Of a stretch of DNA of 64,000 bases, positions 30,047 through 40,712 are shown piece after piece. The notes beneath the pieces were generated by a model. The model was not told the origin of the DNA, searched no databases, and was given only the letters and a program-made list of their open reading frames with translations. Numbering within the stretch: the stretch's first letter is position 1; each line of letters begins with the position of its first letter. The stretch covers positions 1 to 64,000 of the forward strand of contig NZ_CGBP01000011.1 of NCBI RefSeq assembly GCF_001053095.1, in the 5' to 3' direction. Position numbers and translations under genes: made by a program. The stretch is from Yersinia similis. GTDB lineage: Bacteria; Pseudomonadota; Gammaproteobacteria; Enterobacterales; Enterobacteriaceae.

Positions 30047-30087
30047 CGTTACACGATATTAACGGATGGGGTGAATATCGTGTAACG
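30047..30087. terminator. Hairpin covering the dadA 3' end
   Basis: CGTTACACGATATT (30047-30060) and AATATCGTGTAACG (30074-30087) form a perfect 14-bp stem with a 13-base loop that includes the dadA stop codon region. It lies between convergent genes; T-runs are weak, so termination by it is likely but not certain. Confidence 0.55.
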
Positions 30088-31363
30088 GGGCAATATTCAG
30101 TGGCTGAAAACCTGCGCGGTAACGCGCTACCGATAAATCATCAGCCACAATGGCTGGGCGACGACCTTGTATTATATCAGCCAATAATTGACCCGAGCCG
30201 CATGCCATCGTCCACCCCAATGTGCCGTGACCCGTATTAAGATAGAGGTTTTTCAGCGGTGTCCGGCCAACGATTGGAGTGCCATCGGGTGTCATTGGTC
30301 GCAGACCGGACCAGAATACCGCCTGGCTGATATCACCACCATGGGGATACAGATCACGGACGACCATTTCCAACGTTTCACGCCGGGCAGGTGCCAGTTG
30401 CGTGTTAAAACCAACAATTTCAGCCATCCCCCCCACCCGGATACGATCATCAAAGCGCGTAATAGCAATCTTGTAAGTTTCATCCAGAACCGTTGAAAAA
30501 GGTGCCGAGGCCGGATCCGTAATTGGGATGGTCAACGAGTAACCCTTCAATGGATAAACCGGGATAGACACCAGCCCGGCCAGTAGCGCGGTAGAATAAG
30601 CGCCGAAAGCCACCACATAGGCATCGGCTTTGATAATGTCATCACCACACAGTACACCGGCTATTTGGTCCCCCTCTACCAACAGTTTATCGACCGAGCG
30701 ATTGAAGATAAATTTCACCCCAGCCTGCTCGGCCATTTTTGCCAACCGCTCAGTAAATAATTTACAGTCGCCCGTTTCATCATTGGGTAAGCGCAAACCG
30801 CCAGTAAGTTTATGTGCAACCTTCGCCAAGGCGGGTTCCACCGTGGCTAATTGTTCTGCCGTCAGCAGTGAATAAGGGACACCGGCATCATCCAATACGG
30901 CGATATCTTTCGCCGCGTTATCAAACTGCTGTTCGGTACGGAAAAGCTGCAGCGTCCCCCCTTGGCGACCTTCATATTGAATACCTGTCGCTGCGCGTAA
31001 GTCTTTCAGACAATCACGGCTGTACTCCGCCAGACGGACCATACGGCTTTTGTTGACCATATAGTGAGACGTATCGCAATTCCTCAGCATTTGCCACATC
31101 CAACGTAACTGGAGGCTGCTGCCATCCAAACGGATAGCCAAGGGCGCATGGCGCTGAAACATCCATTTGATCGCTTTCAGAGGAACGCCTGGGGCCGCCC
31201 AAGGTGCGGCATACCCCGGTGAGATTTGACCTGCGTTACCGGCACTGGTTTCCTGGGCGGGGCCATCCTGACGATCAATAACCGTGACATCATGCCCCTC
31301 TTTCGCCAAATACCAGGCACTGGTGACACCCACCACACCACTTCCTAAAATGACAACGCGCAT
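30059..31363 (-). CDS. dadA: D-amino acid dehydrogenase, small subunit
   Basis: An FAD-dependent membrane-associated dehydrogenase that oxidises D-alanine and other D-amino acids to keto acids, feeding the respiratory chain. The 434-residue product starts with the dinucleotide-binding [20 protein letters not shown], followed by [19 protein letters not shown] and, near the C-terminus, the [17 protein letters not shown] motif. No dadX racemase follows it as in E. coli; the next gene is the convergent MFS exporter. Its last codons form one arm of a long hairpin. In E. coli it is activated by alanine/Lrp and CRP; no site was picked out here. Confidence 0.96.
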
Positions 31364-31828
31364 ATCACCCTCACCTAAAACATGTACAAAGCATAATATT
31401 CTGTTTACAGAAAATTAACCCAGTGAAAAAAACTAGCCAACATATTAATTATAGATTGTGACCTGTCTCTCAATTAATTTACGCTGTAATTTCTTTTCAG
31501 TTCAATGAGTTTGATCAGGCAGCAACAAACGCCCTACTCCAAGCCGTAATTCGGGATGAATACTGAAAAAGGCTATTATTATTACGAACGTCAGCACGAA
31601 TGAATCGTATATTGCAAAAGTCTTTTTTATTAGTTTTATACTCCATAAAACAAACCATTTAACAGAATAATAAACTACAAATGACCTTAATAAGTTTATT
31701 CATTATGCCAGGAAGAAATAATCTATATTGACATAAGGTCTTGCCATGCCTCAGTTTGTTGATATTGAGCTAGGATTAGTAAAGTGACGAGTATTTGAGT
31801 TGGGCGATAAAAACGTGAGGATGCGCTA
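31364..31828. other. Divergent promoter region of dadA and ycgB
   Basis: AT-rich 465-base region without an open frame bearing a ribosome site. It should hold the dadA promoter (left) and the RpoS-type ycgB promoter (right). I see no strong operator by eye. Confidence 0.45.
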
Positions 31829-33364
31829 ATGACAACTTCAACATCGAAACAGACCACACAAGATAAGCGCCTGACTGACGGCCCTGACTGGACATTTGAG
31901 CTACTGCAAGTGTATCTGGACCAAATAGATCGGGTGGCGAAACATTACCGGCTTGATACTTATCCCCATCAGATAGAAGTGATTACCTCAGAACAAATGA
32001 TGGATGCCTATTCAAGTATTGGCATGCCCATTAACTATACCCATTGGTCTTTCGGTAAAAAATTTATCGAAACTGAACAAAAATATAAGTACGGTCAACA
32101 GGGATTAGCCTACGAGATTGTTATTAACTCGAATCCTTGTATCGCCTACTTAATGGAAGAGAACACCATCACGATGCAAGCACTGGTTATGGCCCATGCC
32201 TGCTACGGACATAACTCCTTCTTTAAGAATAACTATTTATTCCGCGCGTGGACTGACGCCAGCTCCATCGTGGACTACCTACTCTTTGCCCGCCACTATA
32301 TTAATGAGTGTGAAGAGCGCTATGGCGTTGAAGAGGTTGAACGGTTGCTCGATTCTTGTCATGCGTTAATGAATTATGGCGTTGATCGCTATAAGCGTCC
32401 GCAAAAAATTTCGCTGGTCGAGGAGACCGCACGCCAAAAAAGCCGTGAAGAGTATCTGCAAAGCCAAGTGAATTCCCTGTGGAAAACGTTGCCACGTAAA
32501 GATCGGGAAGAAGCCCCTGTTCAGGCACAGCGCTACCCCAACGAACCGCAAGAAAATATCCTCTACTTTATGGAGAAAAATGCACCGTTGTTGGAATCAT
32601 GGCAACGTGAAATATTGCGAATTGTCCGCAAAGTCAGCCAGTATTTTTATCCACAAAAACAAACGCAAGTGATGAATGAAGGCTGGGCGACATTCTGGCA
32701 CTACACCATTCTTAACCATTTATACGATGAAGGCCGGGTCACCGACCGCTTTATGATGGAGTTTCTGCACAGCCATACCAACGTCGTGTATCAGCCACCG
32801 TATAACAGCCCTTATTACAACGGCATTAACCCTTATGCTCTTGGCTTCGCTATGTTTCAGGATATTAAACGGATCTGTCAGTCCCCGACCGAGGAAGACT
32901 ATTATTGGTTCCCAGATATTGCCGGGAAAGATTGGTTAGATACCCTACATTTTGCTATGCGTGATTTTAAAGATGAAAGTTTCATCAGCCAGTTCTTATC
33001 GCCAAAAATAATGCGCGATTTCCGCCTGTTTACCGTGTTGGACGACGACAAGAATAACTACCTGGAGATTTCGGCTATTCATAATGAAGAAGGTTATCGT
33101 ACTATCCGCAATCAATTGTCCGCACAGTATAACTTGAGCAACCATGAGCCAAACATTCAGGTATGGAATGTTGATCTACGTGGGGACCGCTCTCTGACAC
33201 TGCGTTATATCCCGCATGACCGAGCGCCATTAGATAAAAGCCGCCAGCAAGTGATGAAGCATATTCATCGGCTGTGGGGGTTTGATGTTCATATGGAACA
33301 ATTGAATGATGATGGCAGTATCGATTTGCTCGACAGCATTCCGCAGAAAACCAGTAAGATTTAA
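31829..33364 (+). CDS. ycgB: SpoVR family protein YcgB
   Basis: A 511-residue cytoplasmic protein of the SpoVR family (E. coli YcgB has 510). Conserved stretches are GPDWTFELLQVYLDQIDRVA, MAHACYGHNSFFKNNYLF, MNEGWATFWHYTILNHLYD and the GINPYALGFAMFQDI segment. Its biochemical role is unknown; in enterics it is RpoS-dependent and functionally linked with YeaG and YeaH in stationary-phase survival. It is divergent from dadA, as in E. coli, and converges with fadR. The transcript end carries a terminator that has been duplicated by a mini-insertion. Confidence 0.95.
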   Translation: MTTSTSKQTTQDKRLTDGPDWTFELLQVYLDQIDRVAKHYRLDTYPHQIEVITSEQMMDAYSSIGMPINYTHWSFGKKFIETEQKYKYGQQGLAYEIVINSNPCIAYLMEENTITMQALVMAHACYGHNSFFKNNYLFRAWTDASSIVDYLLFARHYINECEERYGVEEVERLLDSCHALMNYGVDRYKRPQKISLVEETARQKSREEYLQSQVNSLWKTLPRKDREEAPVQAQRYPNEPQENILYFMEKNAPLLESWQREILRIVRKVSQYFYPQKQTQVMNEGWATFWHYTILNHLYDEGRVTDRFMMEFLHSHTNVVYQPPYNSPYYNGINPYALGFAMFQDIKRICQSPTEEDYYWFPDIAGKDWLDTLHFAMRDFKDESFISQFLSPKIMRDFRLFTVLDDDKNNYLEISAIHNEEGYRTIRNQLSAQYNLSNHEPNIQVWNVDLRGDRSLTLRYIPHDRAPLDKSRQQVMKHIHRLWGFDVHMEQLNDDGSIDLLDSIPQKTSKI

Positions 33365-33393
33365 GTCATTACCGCATATGACATCGGTAAAAA

Positions 33394-33412
33394 AGGGGCA
33401 TTAAACGCCCCT
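33394..33412. terminator. ycgB terminator, left copy of duplicated hairpin
   Basis: AGGGGCATTAAACGCCCCT folds into a 6-bp GC-rich stem with A-run on the left. This copy lost its right-hand T-run because element B was inserted directly after it; an identical copy lies at 33543-33561. Confidence 0.75.
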
Positions 33413-33542
33413 CAGACTGCTGAAAAAGTCAAATGAAGGGGAAACGTGCCGTTGGGGTCGTAGTGGCGTAAGCCACCGGAGTGCCCCGAGGTGCGGTCCC
33501 CCCTTCACTCACGAGGCTAAAAATAGCGTTGTCAATAACCTC
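33413..33542 (-). mobile_element. 130-bp palindromic mini-insertion, copy B
   Basis: Read on the minus strand it starts GAGGTTATTGACAA and ends CAGCAGTCTG, the same termini as copy A at 28333-28499. The centre (33435-33506) is a long imperfect palindrome, GAAGGGG...CCCCTTC, unlike the centre of copy A. It is flanked by a perfect 19-bp direct repeat that is the ycgB/fadR terminator hairpin, so the terminator now exists twice. Confidence 0.8.
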
Positions 33543-33561
33543 AGGGGCATTAAACGCCCCT
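33543..33561. terminator. ycgB/fadR terminator, right copy of duplicated hairpin
   Basis: Identical to 33394-33412, followed by TCGCTTTT. It still serves the fadR message entering from the right only on the opposite strand, where no A/T-run follows any more apart from element B. Confidence 0.7.
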
Positions 33562-33581
33562 TCGCTTTTCTGCTTTATCGC

Positions 33582-34301
33582 CTAACGACGCGCTTCGGCC
33601 AAATCACTTGGCATGGTGCCCTGCATGCTATGCCAGATAGCCCCGCTCTCTTTGCCGTATGTGCGCAGGCACTCTAGTACCTGATCATAAGATTCTGTAT
33701 CACATAACGTCGACAGTTTATTGTAAAAAGTCAGTGCCAGCTTGCGCGCTTCTGGATTAGAAAAGTAATAACGCCCTACTCGGGTGTAAAGCCCTTTCAA
33801 ACCGTTAAGAATCAAACCATAAATCGGATTGCCTGAGGCAAATGCCAAACCACGGAAAATACCATAATCAAGAGCAGTAAAGGCTTCTGCGTTATCATCC
33901 ACTGTTTTCGCTCGCGCCAAAATTTCTTGCGCTTTTTCTGGATGATGACGGATAGCTGTCCGCACAAAAATAGTGGCAATATTGGTTCGAACAGCCAGTA
34001 AGTTATCTATCAATTGTGGAACGCTGTCATGGTCAAGCCGCGCCAGTGTTTCCAAAATATTCAGACCAGATGTCTCCCAAAAATTGTTTACTTTCGTTGG
34101 CTTACCGTGCTGAATAGTGAGCCAGCCATCGCGGGCTAGCCGTTGTAGTACTTCGCGCAATGTTGTGCGAGTAACCCCAATCAGCTCAGAAAGTTCACGT
34201 TCCGCGGGCAAAATAGATCCTGGAGGAAAGCGATTATTCCAAATACTTTCAATAATATACTCTTCCGCGAAACCGGCAGGACTTTGCGCCTTTATAACCA
34301 T
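33582..34301 (-). CDS. fadR: Fatty acid metabolism regulator FadR
   Basis: A GntR-family regulator that represses fatty acid degradation genes (fad) and activates fabA/fabB; long-chain acyl-CoA releases it from DNA. The 239-residue product is the same length as E. coli FadR. The N-terminal winged helix has [35 protein letters not shown] (about 26-60), with the DNA-contacting arginines in place, and the helical acyl-CoA-binding domain follows. Divergent from nhaB with 243 bases between, as in E. coli. A well-matched operator lies upstream of fadD at 50018-50034 in this window. Confidence 0.97.
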   Translation of the reverse strand: MVIKAQSPAGFAEEYIIESIWNNRFPPGSILPAERELSELIGVTRTTLREVLQRLARDGWLTIQHGKPTKVNNFWETSGLNILETLARLDHDSVPQLIDNLLAVRTNIATIFVRTAIRHHPEKAQEILARAKTVDDNAEAFTALDYGIFRGLAFASGNPIYGLILNGLKGLYTRVGRYYFSNPEARKLALTFYNKLSTLCDTESYDQVLECLRTYGKESGAIWHSMQGTMPSDLAEARR

Positions 34302-34544
34302 GTTTTTGACGTTCCGTAGCGATAAATATCAGCAATTTAGTCGGCTCATCATACCAGACGAGTGTAATCCGATATAGCGCCAGAGCCGAACAAATGGTGA
34401 AAGCAGTCATAAAGTCGCAAAAATTGCGCAAATGTAATGTTAGTCAGAGAATACGTATTGCTTTTAGCTGGATTACGTAAACTAAAATGTAACTTTTCGT
34501 CGTAATAGCATCATAATAATTTATTAAGGGAAAAATCATTCACA

Positions 34545-36119
34545 ATGGACATTACCAACAGACAAGCTGTGCTCAAGAATTTTCTTGGTAACTCCCCGGA
34601 TTGGTACAAACTAGCAATTATGGGGTTCTTGATCATTAACCCTCTAGTCTTCTTCTTTGTCAGCCCATTTGTCGCGGGCTGGATGCTGGTTATCGAGTTT
34701 ATCTTTACCTTAGCCATGGCGCTGAAATGTTACCCGTTGCAACCGGGGGGATTACTCGCTATTCAAGCCGTTGCCATCGGCATGACCAGCCCACATCAAG
34801 TTGCAGAAGAGATCGCCAATAACCTGGAAGTACTCTTGCTTTTGGTATTTATGGTGGCTGGTATCTACTTTATGAAGCAGCTGTTGCTGTTTGTATTTAC
34901 GAAGTTGCTGTTGAATATTCGGTCAAAAACCATCCTTTCCTTGGCCTTTTGTCTGGCCTCAGCCTTCCTATCAGCATTTTTGGACGCCTTAACTGTAATC
35001 GCGGTAGTTATCAGCGTATCCGTTGGTTTTTATACTATTTATCATAACGTTACCTCGAATCACAGTGACAAAGATATTACTGATGACAGCGGGATAGATA
35101 ATCAGGACAGCCATGAAACATTAGAGCAATTTCGGGCATTTTTACGTAGCCTAATGATGCATGCTGGTGTGGGTACAGCACTGGGGGGCGTCATGACGAT
35201 GGTTGGTGAGCCTCAAAACTTGATTATTGCCAAAAGCGCGGGGTGGAATTTTGCTGACTTCTTTATTCGCATGTTGCCCGTCACCTTACCCGTCTTTATT
35301 TGCGGGTTATTGGTCTGCTTGTTGGTCGAAAAATTCAAACTATTTGGCTATGGTGCCCAGTTGCCAGAACGTGTGCGTCAGGTTCTGACCGAATACGACC
35401 AGCAAGCCAGTGCGAAACGGACCAAGCAAGAGAAGGTGAAGTTAATAGTACAAGCCATTATTGGTGTCTGGTTGGTATTGGCGCTGGCACTACATTTAGC
35501 TGAAGTAGGCTTAGTCGGGCTATCTGTTATTATTCTCGCCACCTCATTTTGTGGCATCACAAATGAGCATTCATTGGGCAAAGCCTTTCAGGAAGCCTTG
35601 CCTTTTACCGCGCTGCTAACCGTATTTTTTGCCGTGGTCGCGGTTATTATTGAACAAAGCCTCTTTACCCCCATTATTCAGTTTGTGTTACAAGCCTCGC
35701 CTTCCGCTCAGCTATCGCTGTTTTATCTGTTTAATGGCTTACTCTCATCGGTGTCAGACAATGTTTTTGTCGGTACCGTGTATATCAATGAAGCCCGTTC
35801 TGCATTTGAACATGGTATTGTCTCGTTACAACAATTTGAATTGTTGGCGGTCGCCATCAATACAGGGACCAACCTCCCCTCCGTGGCAACACCGAACGGT
35901 CAGGCCGCTTTCTTGTTCCTGCTTACTTCGGCATTAGCACCACTAATTCGCCTTTCCTATGGACGAATGGTATATATGGCTTTGCCTTATACTATCGTGA
36001 TGACGATTGTTGGCCTGCTGGGTGTTGAGTTTTTATTGGTACCGATGACCGAGTGGCTGGTTCAGGCTGGATGGATCAGTTTGCCACACATCACAAACGG
36101 GGTTGCCATCACACACTGA
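34545..36119 (+). CDS. nhaB: Na+/H+ antiporter NhaB
   Basis: An inner-membrane sodium-proton antiporter of the ArsB/NhaB type, for sodium and pH balance. The 524-residue product has about 12 hydrophobic helices and a charged cytoplasmic loop near 180-200 ([12 protein letters not shown]), slightly longer than the 513-residue E. coli protein. Conserved pieces include [18 protein letters not shown] and [30 protein letters not shown]. Divergent from fadR; dsbB follows after 235 bases in the same direction, matching E. coli order. Confidence 0.96.
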   Translation: MDITNRQAVLKNFLGNSPDWYKLAIMGFLIINPLVFFFVSPFVAGWMLVIEFIFTLAMALKCYPLQPGGLLAIQAVAIGMTSPHQVAEEIANNLEVLLLLVFMVAGIYFMKQLLLFVFTKLLLNIRSKTILSLAFCLASAFLSAFLDALTVIAVVISVSVGFYTIYHNVTSNHSDKDITDDSGIDNQDSHETLEQFRAFLRSLMMHAGVGTALGGVMTMVGEPQNLIIAKSAGWNFADFFIRMLPVTLPVFICGLLVCLLVEKFKLFGYGAQLPERVRQVLTEYDQQASAKRTKQEKVKLIVQAIIGVWLVLALALHLAEVGLVGLSVIILATSFCGITNEHSLGKAFQEALPFTALLTVFFAVVAVIIEQSLFTPIIQFVLQASPSAQLSLFYLFNGLLSSVSDNVFVGTVYINEARSAFEHGIVSLQQFELLAVAINTGTNLPSVATPNGQAAFLFLLTSALAPLIRLSYGRMVYMALPYTIVMTIVGLLGVEFLLVPMTEWLVQAGWISLPHITNGVAITH

Positions 36120-36354
36120 TCACTTGCATTATGGTTGGCCAGCCTTGGATATCGTGCGACAACTCAAGGTGACACGAATGGGGCTGGCAAAACCAACCAA
36201 CATCTCACCCAAAGTAAAATTTGTACTTGTGATAGCCTGTCTTGTGTGGGAAAAAACTGATTTTTACCTAATTTTGCTTTTGGGTAGCTGGCAGCAAAGA
36301 TGAATTGGTTTACACTGCCGGTACAATTGCTTACTGCATGGAAAATATAAAGAT

Positions 36355-36885
36355 ATGTTGCAATTCCTTAACCGCTGTTCCCGAGGACGCGGTGCTTGGC
36401 TATTAATGGCCCTGACTGCACTTCTATTAGAGTTAACTGCGCTCTATTTCCAACACATTATGTTGCTACAGCCGTGTGTAATGTGTATTTATGAGCGCGT
36501 GGCATTATTCGGTATTCTCGGTGCATCACTATTGGGTGCAATGGCCCCTAGATCACCACTACGCTATTTAGCTATTGCGGTTTGGATCTACAGTGCTTGG
36601 AAAGGGGTTCAGCTAGCTTGGGCCCACACTATGCTGCAGTTGAATCCATCCCCATTTAATACCTGCGACTTTTTTGTCAACTTCCCTTCATGGCTACCAT
36701 TGGATAAATGGTTACCCGCCGTGTTTGCCGCCAGTGGCGATTGCTCGGAAAGACAATGGCAGTTTATGTCATTGGAAATGCCACAATGGTTAGTGGGTAT
36801 TTTTTCCGCTTATCTGGTTATCGCCGTGCTGGTTCTGATCAGCCAATTTGTTAAACCTAAAAGACGCGATCTGTTCGGTCGATAA
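36355..36885 (+). CDS. dsbB: Disulfide bond formation protein DsbB
   Basis: An inner-membrane protein with four membrane helices that re-oxidises DsbA and passes electrons to quinones. The 176-residue product has both redox pairs: the CVMC motif at 41-44 (in [12 protein letters not shown]) and the periplasmic pair Cys in FNTCDFF and in SGDCSER. Length and helix spacing match the E. coli protein. A strong terminator follows 24 bases after the stop codon. Confidence 0.96.
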   Translation: MLQFLNRCSRGRGAWLLMALTALLLELTALYFQHIMLLQPCVMCIYERVALFGILGASLLGAMAPRSPLRYLAIAVWIYSAWKGVQLAWAHTMLQLNPSPFNTCDFFVNFPSWLPLDKWLPAVFAASGDCSERQWQFMSLEMPQWLVGIFSAYLVIAVLVLISQFVKPKRRDLFGR

Positions 36886-36909
36886 TTTTTAGACATATCT
36901 TTATTTATC

Positions 36910-36936
36910 AATGGCGCCTATCCGGCGCCATTTTTA
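36910..36936 (+). terminator. Rho-independent terminator of dsbB
   Basis: AATGGCGCC / GGCGCCATT with a 5-base loop, followed by TTTTAT. Confidence 0.92.
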
Positions 36937-37029
36937 TATCAGATTCAAACGGTTTGTTAATCCTAATGAACACTTAATTCCATGCAAAACATGGTAGAAT
37001 TTACTCCCATATCCTGGCGGTAATAAATC

Positions 37030-37191
37030 ATGTCCCTATTAGATGTGTTTAAATCTTTCTCCAGTAAGAGAGTAAATGTCACTTGCCCTGAATGTGCCTT
37101 AGTCTCAGAACAAGATAGTGCTAAGGTCCGCAAAAATATCACACTGGTTTGCCCTAGATGCGGCAACTTTTTTCATCCTAAAGATAATTAA
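37030..37191 (+). CDS. 53-residue zinc-ribbon protein, YnfU-like
   Basis: A small ORF starting MSLLDVFKSF and holding two CXXC pairs, CPEC (19-22) and CPRC (41-44), that would form one zinc ribbon, with the segment AKVRKNITLVCPRCG between and after them. The spacing and length recall E. coli YnfU, a small zinc-ribbon protein of unknown role; this assignment is from memory. A GGCGG lies ten or more bases before the ATG. A perfect 12-bp hairpin after it supports a separate transcript. It may bind nucleic acid or protein; the function is unknown. Confidence 0.75.
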   Translation: MSLLDVFKSFSSKRVNVTCPECALVSEQDSAKVRKNITLVCPRCGNFFHPKDN

Positions 37192-37215
37192 TTCAATCGG
37201 CAGATTGGATTGAAA

Positions 37216-37252
37216 TCAGATCAACAGATTTCCCCCCTGTTGATCTGAGTTT
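37216..37252 (+). terminator. Terminator after the zinc-ribbon gene
   Basis: TCAGATCAACAG / CTGTTGATCTGA, a perfect 12-bp stem with a 9-base loop, followed by GTTTC. Confidence 0.8.
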
Positions 37253-37298
37253 CATTAGTGAATGTTCTCTGGGTAAGACAGAGAGAAAGGTGGATAAT

Positions 37299-37655
37299 CT
37301 ATGCCTGAGTGTGCGTACAGGTATACTGGTTAGCCTGCACCTCATCAATGACGGCCAAACGTATTGGTAACGCAGAAATATTCAGAGAGGCGATAACTTG
37401 CTCCTCGCTGTTTGCTTTCTGAAATATTAATGCTTCCCCTTGGCCTTCTGGATTCACTTTTATAAACTGAAACACTGATTTATCAATGATCAATTGCTGA
37501 TTCGGGCCATCTAATATGGCTAAAAGGTCATTACCATCTTTCAATTGGCAATCAAGATTAATTAAGGAAGCCTCGGCAGCCTGTACCGGATTTGTGGCGC
37601 TACCTAGAGTCGCTGAAATGCCGAAGATAACAGCGGCTAACGTTGAATATTTCAT
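37299..37655 (-). CDS. Hypothetical exported protein
   Basis: A 118-residue protein with a clear signal peptide (MKYSTLAAVIFGISATLGSA, cleavage near AEA at about 27) and a small mature domain with two cysteines (in LDCQLKDG and YTCTHTQ) that could form one disulfide in the periplasm. I recognise no family. It converges with the zinc-ribbon gene and is followed upstream by a long AT-rich gap. Confidence 0.75.
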   Translation of the reverse strand: MKYSTLAAVIFGISATLGSATNPVQAAEASLINLDCQLKDGNDLLAILDGPNQQLIIDKSVFQFIKVNPEGQGEALIFQKANSEEQVIASLNISALPIRLAVIDEVQANQYTCTHTQA

Positions 37656-38752
<1,097 letters not shown>

Positions 38753-39493
38753 ATGGACCAACAGAACACTCACATTGGCATACTTGCCGGGAACTCCCGT
38801 GTTTATCTTGATAATAACGGCGCGGTTGCAATTGAGGCCCAATTAAACGCCTTTGATGCAGCGTTGCGGCTCGCTCGACAATCCCTGGATAGTGGAAATT
38901 TGCTACCCAAGTTGTCCGTAGCGTTCGATCATCTCGGTATTTTTCGTCTTCAGTTTCTGACAGAAAACCTTTCTAATGCCCAAAAACGCCGCCCGCGCTT
39001 GAGCCATCTCCATCCTTTAATCCAGCAGGTCTTCCTGCCTGTTGCGGAAAAATATCAGATAGATCTCAGTGATATCCGCGCGATCCACGAAGATTCAGCC
39101 CGACAGCACCTTGTTCATATCCTCGCGACCCAAGATATTCCTGAAAGGCTCACCCGTAGGATGCTAACCGGAGCGGCCTCACGACCAAACGGTGATACGC
39201 ATAATGAGACGCCAACACAAAAGCTCACCTGTGCGGCTATCACCAAAGAGTATTTTGAACGGGCAGCGAGCGACCATCAAGATCCGCAAGCGGTTCTGGA
39301 AGTATTCTTCGAAGATAGTCCTTGGTCCAGAAGCCTGGCCTATGTTCGCGGGCTCCAGCTCAGCCACCTGCTAGGTGTCCCAGCCGCCATTCGCCTTAAT
39401 CTGGTCAATGAGGCCGGTGAAGTCAGTCGGGGGGAGAAGATAACCGCTCAATTCACCTCTGACCCAAAAAAGCCGTTGTCATATCGCTTATGA
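38753..39493 (+). CDS. Unknown protein, first gene of desulfurase cassette
   Basis: A 246-residue soluble protein with no signal peptide or membrane segment and a single cysteine near residue 160. I do not recognise the family. Its start VYLDNNGAVAIEAQLNAF resembles the start of the next gene (IYLDNNATTALDPAVLQAM), which may be chance or a trace of shared ancestry. The rest (for example SHLHPLIQQVFLPVAEKYQID and SPWSRSLAYVRGLQLSHLLGVP) gave no match. The ATG at 38753 is chosen over an earlier in-frame start at 38708 because of AGGAAACTGAG just upstream. It lies 16 bases before the desulfurase-like gene, so it is the leader of a three-gene operon. Confidence 0.8.
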   Translation: MDQQNTHIGILAGNSRVYLDNNGAVAIEAQLNAFDAALRLARQSLDSGNLLPKLSVAFDHLGIFRLQFLTENLSNAQKRRPRLSHLHPLIQQVFLPVAEKYQIDLSDIRAIHEDSARQHLVHILATQDIPERLTRRMLTGAASRPNGDTHNETPTQKLTCAAITKEYFERAASDHQDPQAVLEVFFEDSPWSRSLAYVRGLQLSHLLGVPAAIRLNLVNEAGEVSRGEKITAQFTSDPKKPLSYRL

Positions 39494-39509
39494 TTAAGGA
39501 AAAATTATT

Positions 39510-40709
39510 ATGTACAGTCAGAACCCACCGATATATCTCGATAATAACGCGACAACGGCACTAGACCCTGCCGTCCTGCAAGCGATGATGCCATACCTAA
39601 CCCACGCTTATGGCAATGCCGCCAGTAATAGCCACTCCTTTGGCTGGGAAGCGAGCCAGGCCGTTCAACGGGCCAGAACATTAATCGCGACTGCTATCAA
39701 TGCAGTCAGTCCCGCCGATATCATATTCACATCTGGCGCGACAGAATCCATCAATCTTGCCATCTTAGGCCTTCAGTATCAGGGAAATTGGGGGCATATC
39801 ATCACCTCCATGATTGAACACAAGTCAGTTCTGGACTGCTGTGCCAAACTTGCCGACAGTGGGGTTAGTGTGACTTATCTGCAGCCACAGCGTGACGGTA
39901 TTGTTTCCCTTGATACCCTCTTCCGAGCTATCCGGCCCGATACTCGTCTGGTCTCAATCATGACTGCCAACAACGAGACAGGTACCTTGCAAAAAGTGGC
40001 AGAAATTGGCGCACTCTGCCGGGATAAGGGCATTTTATTCCATACCGATGCTACACAGGCGTTCGGGAAAATCGCTTTAGATGTGCAACGCATGAATATC
40101 AGTATGGCCACTTTTTCCGCACATAAAGTTTACGGCCCCATGGGGGTCGGGGCACTTTATGTCAATATCGCCGACCCACATATTATGCTGTCACCACTCA
40201 TCATTGGCGGGGGGCATGAGCGCGGTTTACGCTCAGGCACACTCAATGTACCGGCCATTGTCGGCTTTGGACGCGCCGCCGAACTGGCGATGGAAAACAT
40301 GTCAGCGGAATCGGCTAGGCTATGTGGTTTACGAAACAGGCTACGACAGCACATTCTCGATACCGTACCTAATGTACAGGTCAACGGTCACCTTACTGAA
40401 TGCCTGCCCGGAGTGTTAAACGTATCCTTTGAGGGTATCGATGCCGACTCGTTGTTACTCGAACTCCCTGACGTTGCCTTGTCCTCAGGATCAGCCTGTA
40501 CCTCCGAACAGCAGACGCCATCACACGTATTGCAAGCTATAGGGGTTAGTAATGAACAGATCCGGGGCAGTGTGCGCTTTGGGCTAGGCCGGTTTAACAA
40601 CGAGAGTGAAATAGGTTACGTCTGCCAACGCCTGGAACATACGGTGAAAACGCTGAGAACAATGGCTCCGCCCTCACCCGGTACAACGACAAACAACACA
40701 GGAGCCTGA
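39510..40709 (+). CDS. Cysteine desulfurase-like PLP enzyme (NifS/IscS family)
   Basis: A 399-residue class V aminotransferase-fold protein. Motifs seen are IYLDNNATTALDPAV (8-22), ATESINLAILG, EHKSVLDCC, the PLP-binding HTDATQAFGK, the Schiff-base lysine in FSAHKVYGPMGVGAL, RSGTLNVPAIVGFG, and the persulfide-forming cysteine in LSSGSACTSEQQTPSHVL. All residues needed for a cysteine desulfurase are there. It is not beside isc or suf genes; its neighbours are an unknown protein and an MFS exporter, so it may supply sulfur for something other than iron-sulfur clusters. The spacing to both neighbours is 3-16 bases. Confidence 0.9.
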   Translation: MYSQNPPIYLDNNATTALDPAVLQAMMPYLTHAYGNAASNSHSFGWEASQAVQRARTLIATAINAVSPADIIFTSGATESINLAILGLQYQGNWGHIITSMIEHKSVLDCCAKLADSGVSVTYLQPQRDGIVSLDTLFRAIRPDTRLVSIMTANNETGTLQKVAEIGALCRDKGILFHTDATQAFGKIALDVQRMNISMATFSAHKVYGPMGVGALYVNIADPHIMLSPLIIGGGHERGLRSGTLNVPAIVGFGRAAELAMENMSAESARLCGLRNRLRQHILDTVPNVQVNGHLTECLPGVLNVSFEGIDADSLLLELPDVALSSGSACTSEQQTPSHVLQAIGVSNEQIRGSVRFGLGRFNNESEIGYVCQRLEHTVKTLRTMAPPSPGTTTNNTGA

Positions 40710-40712
40710 ATC

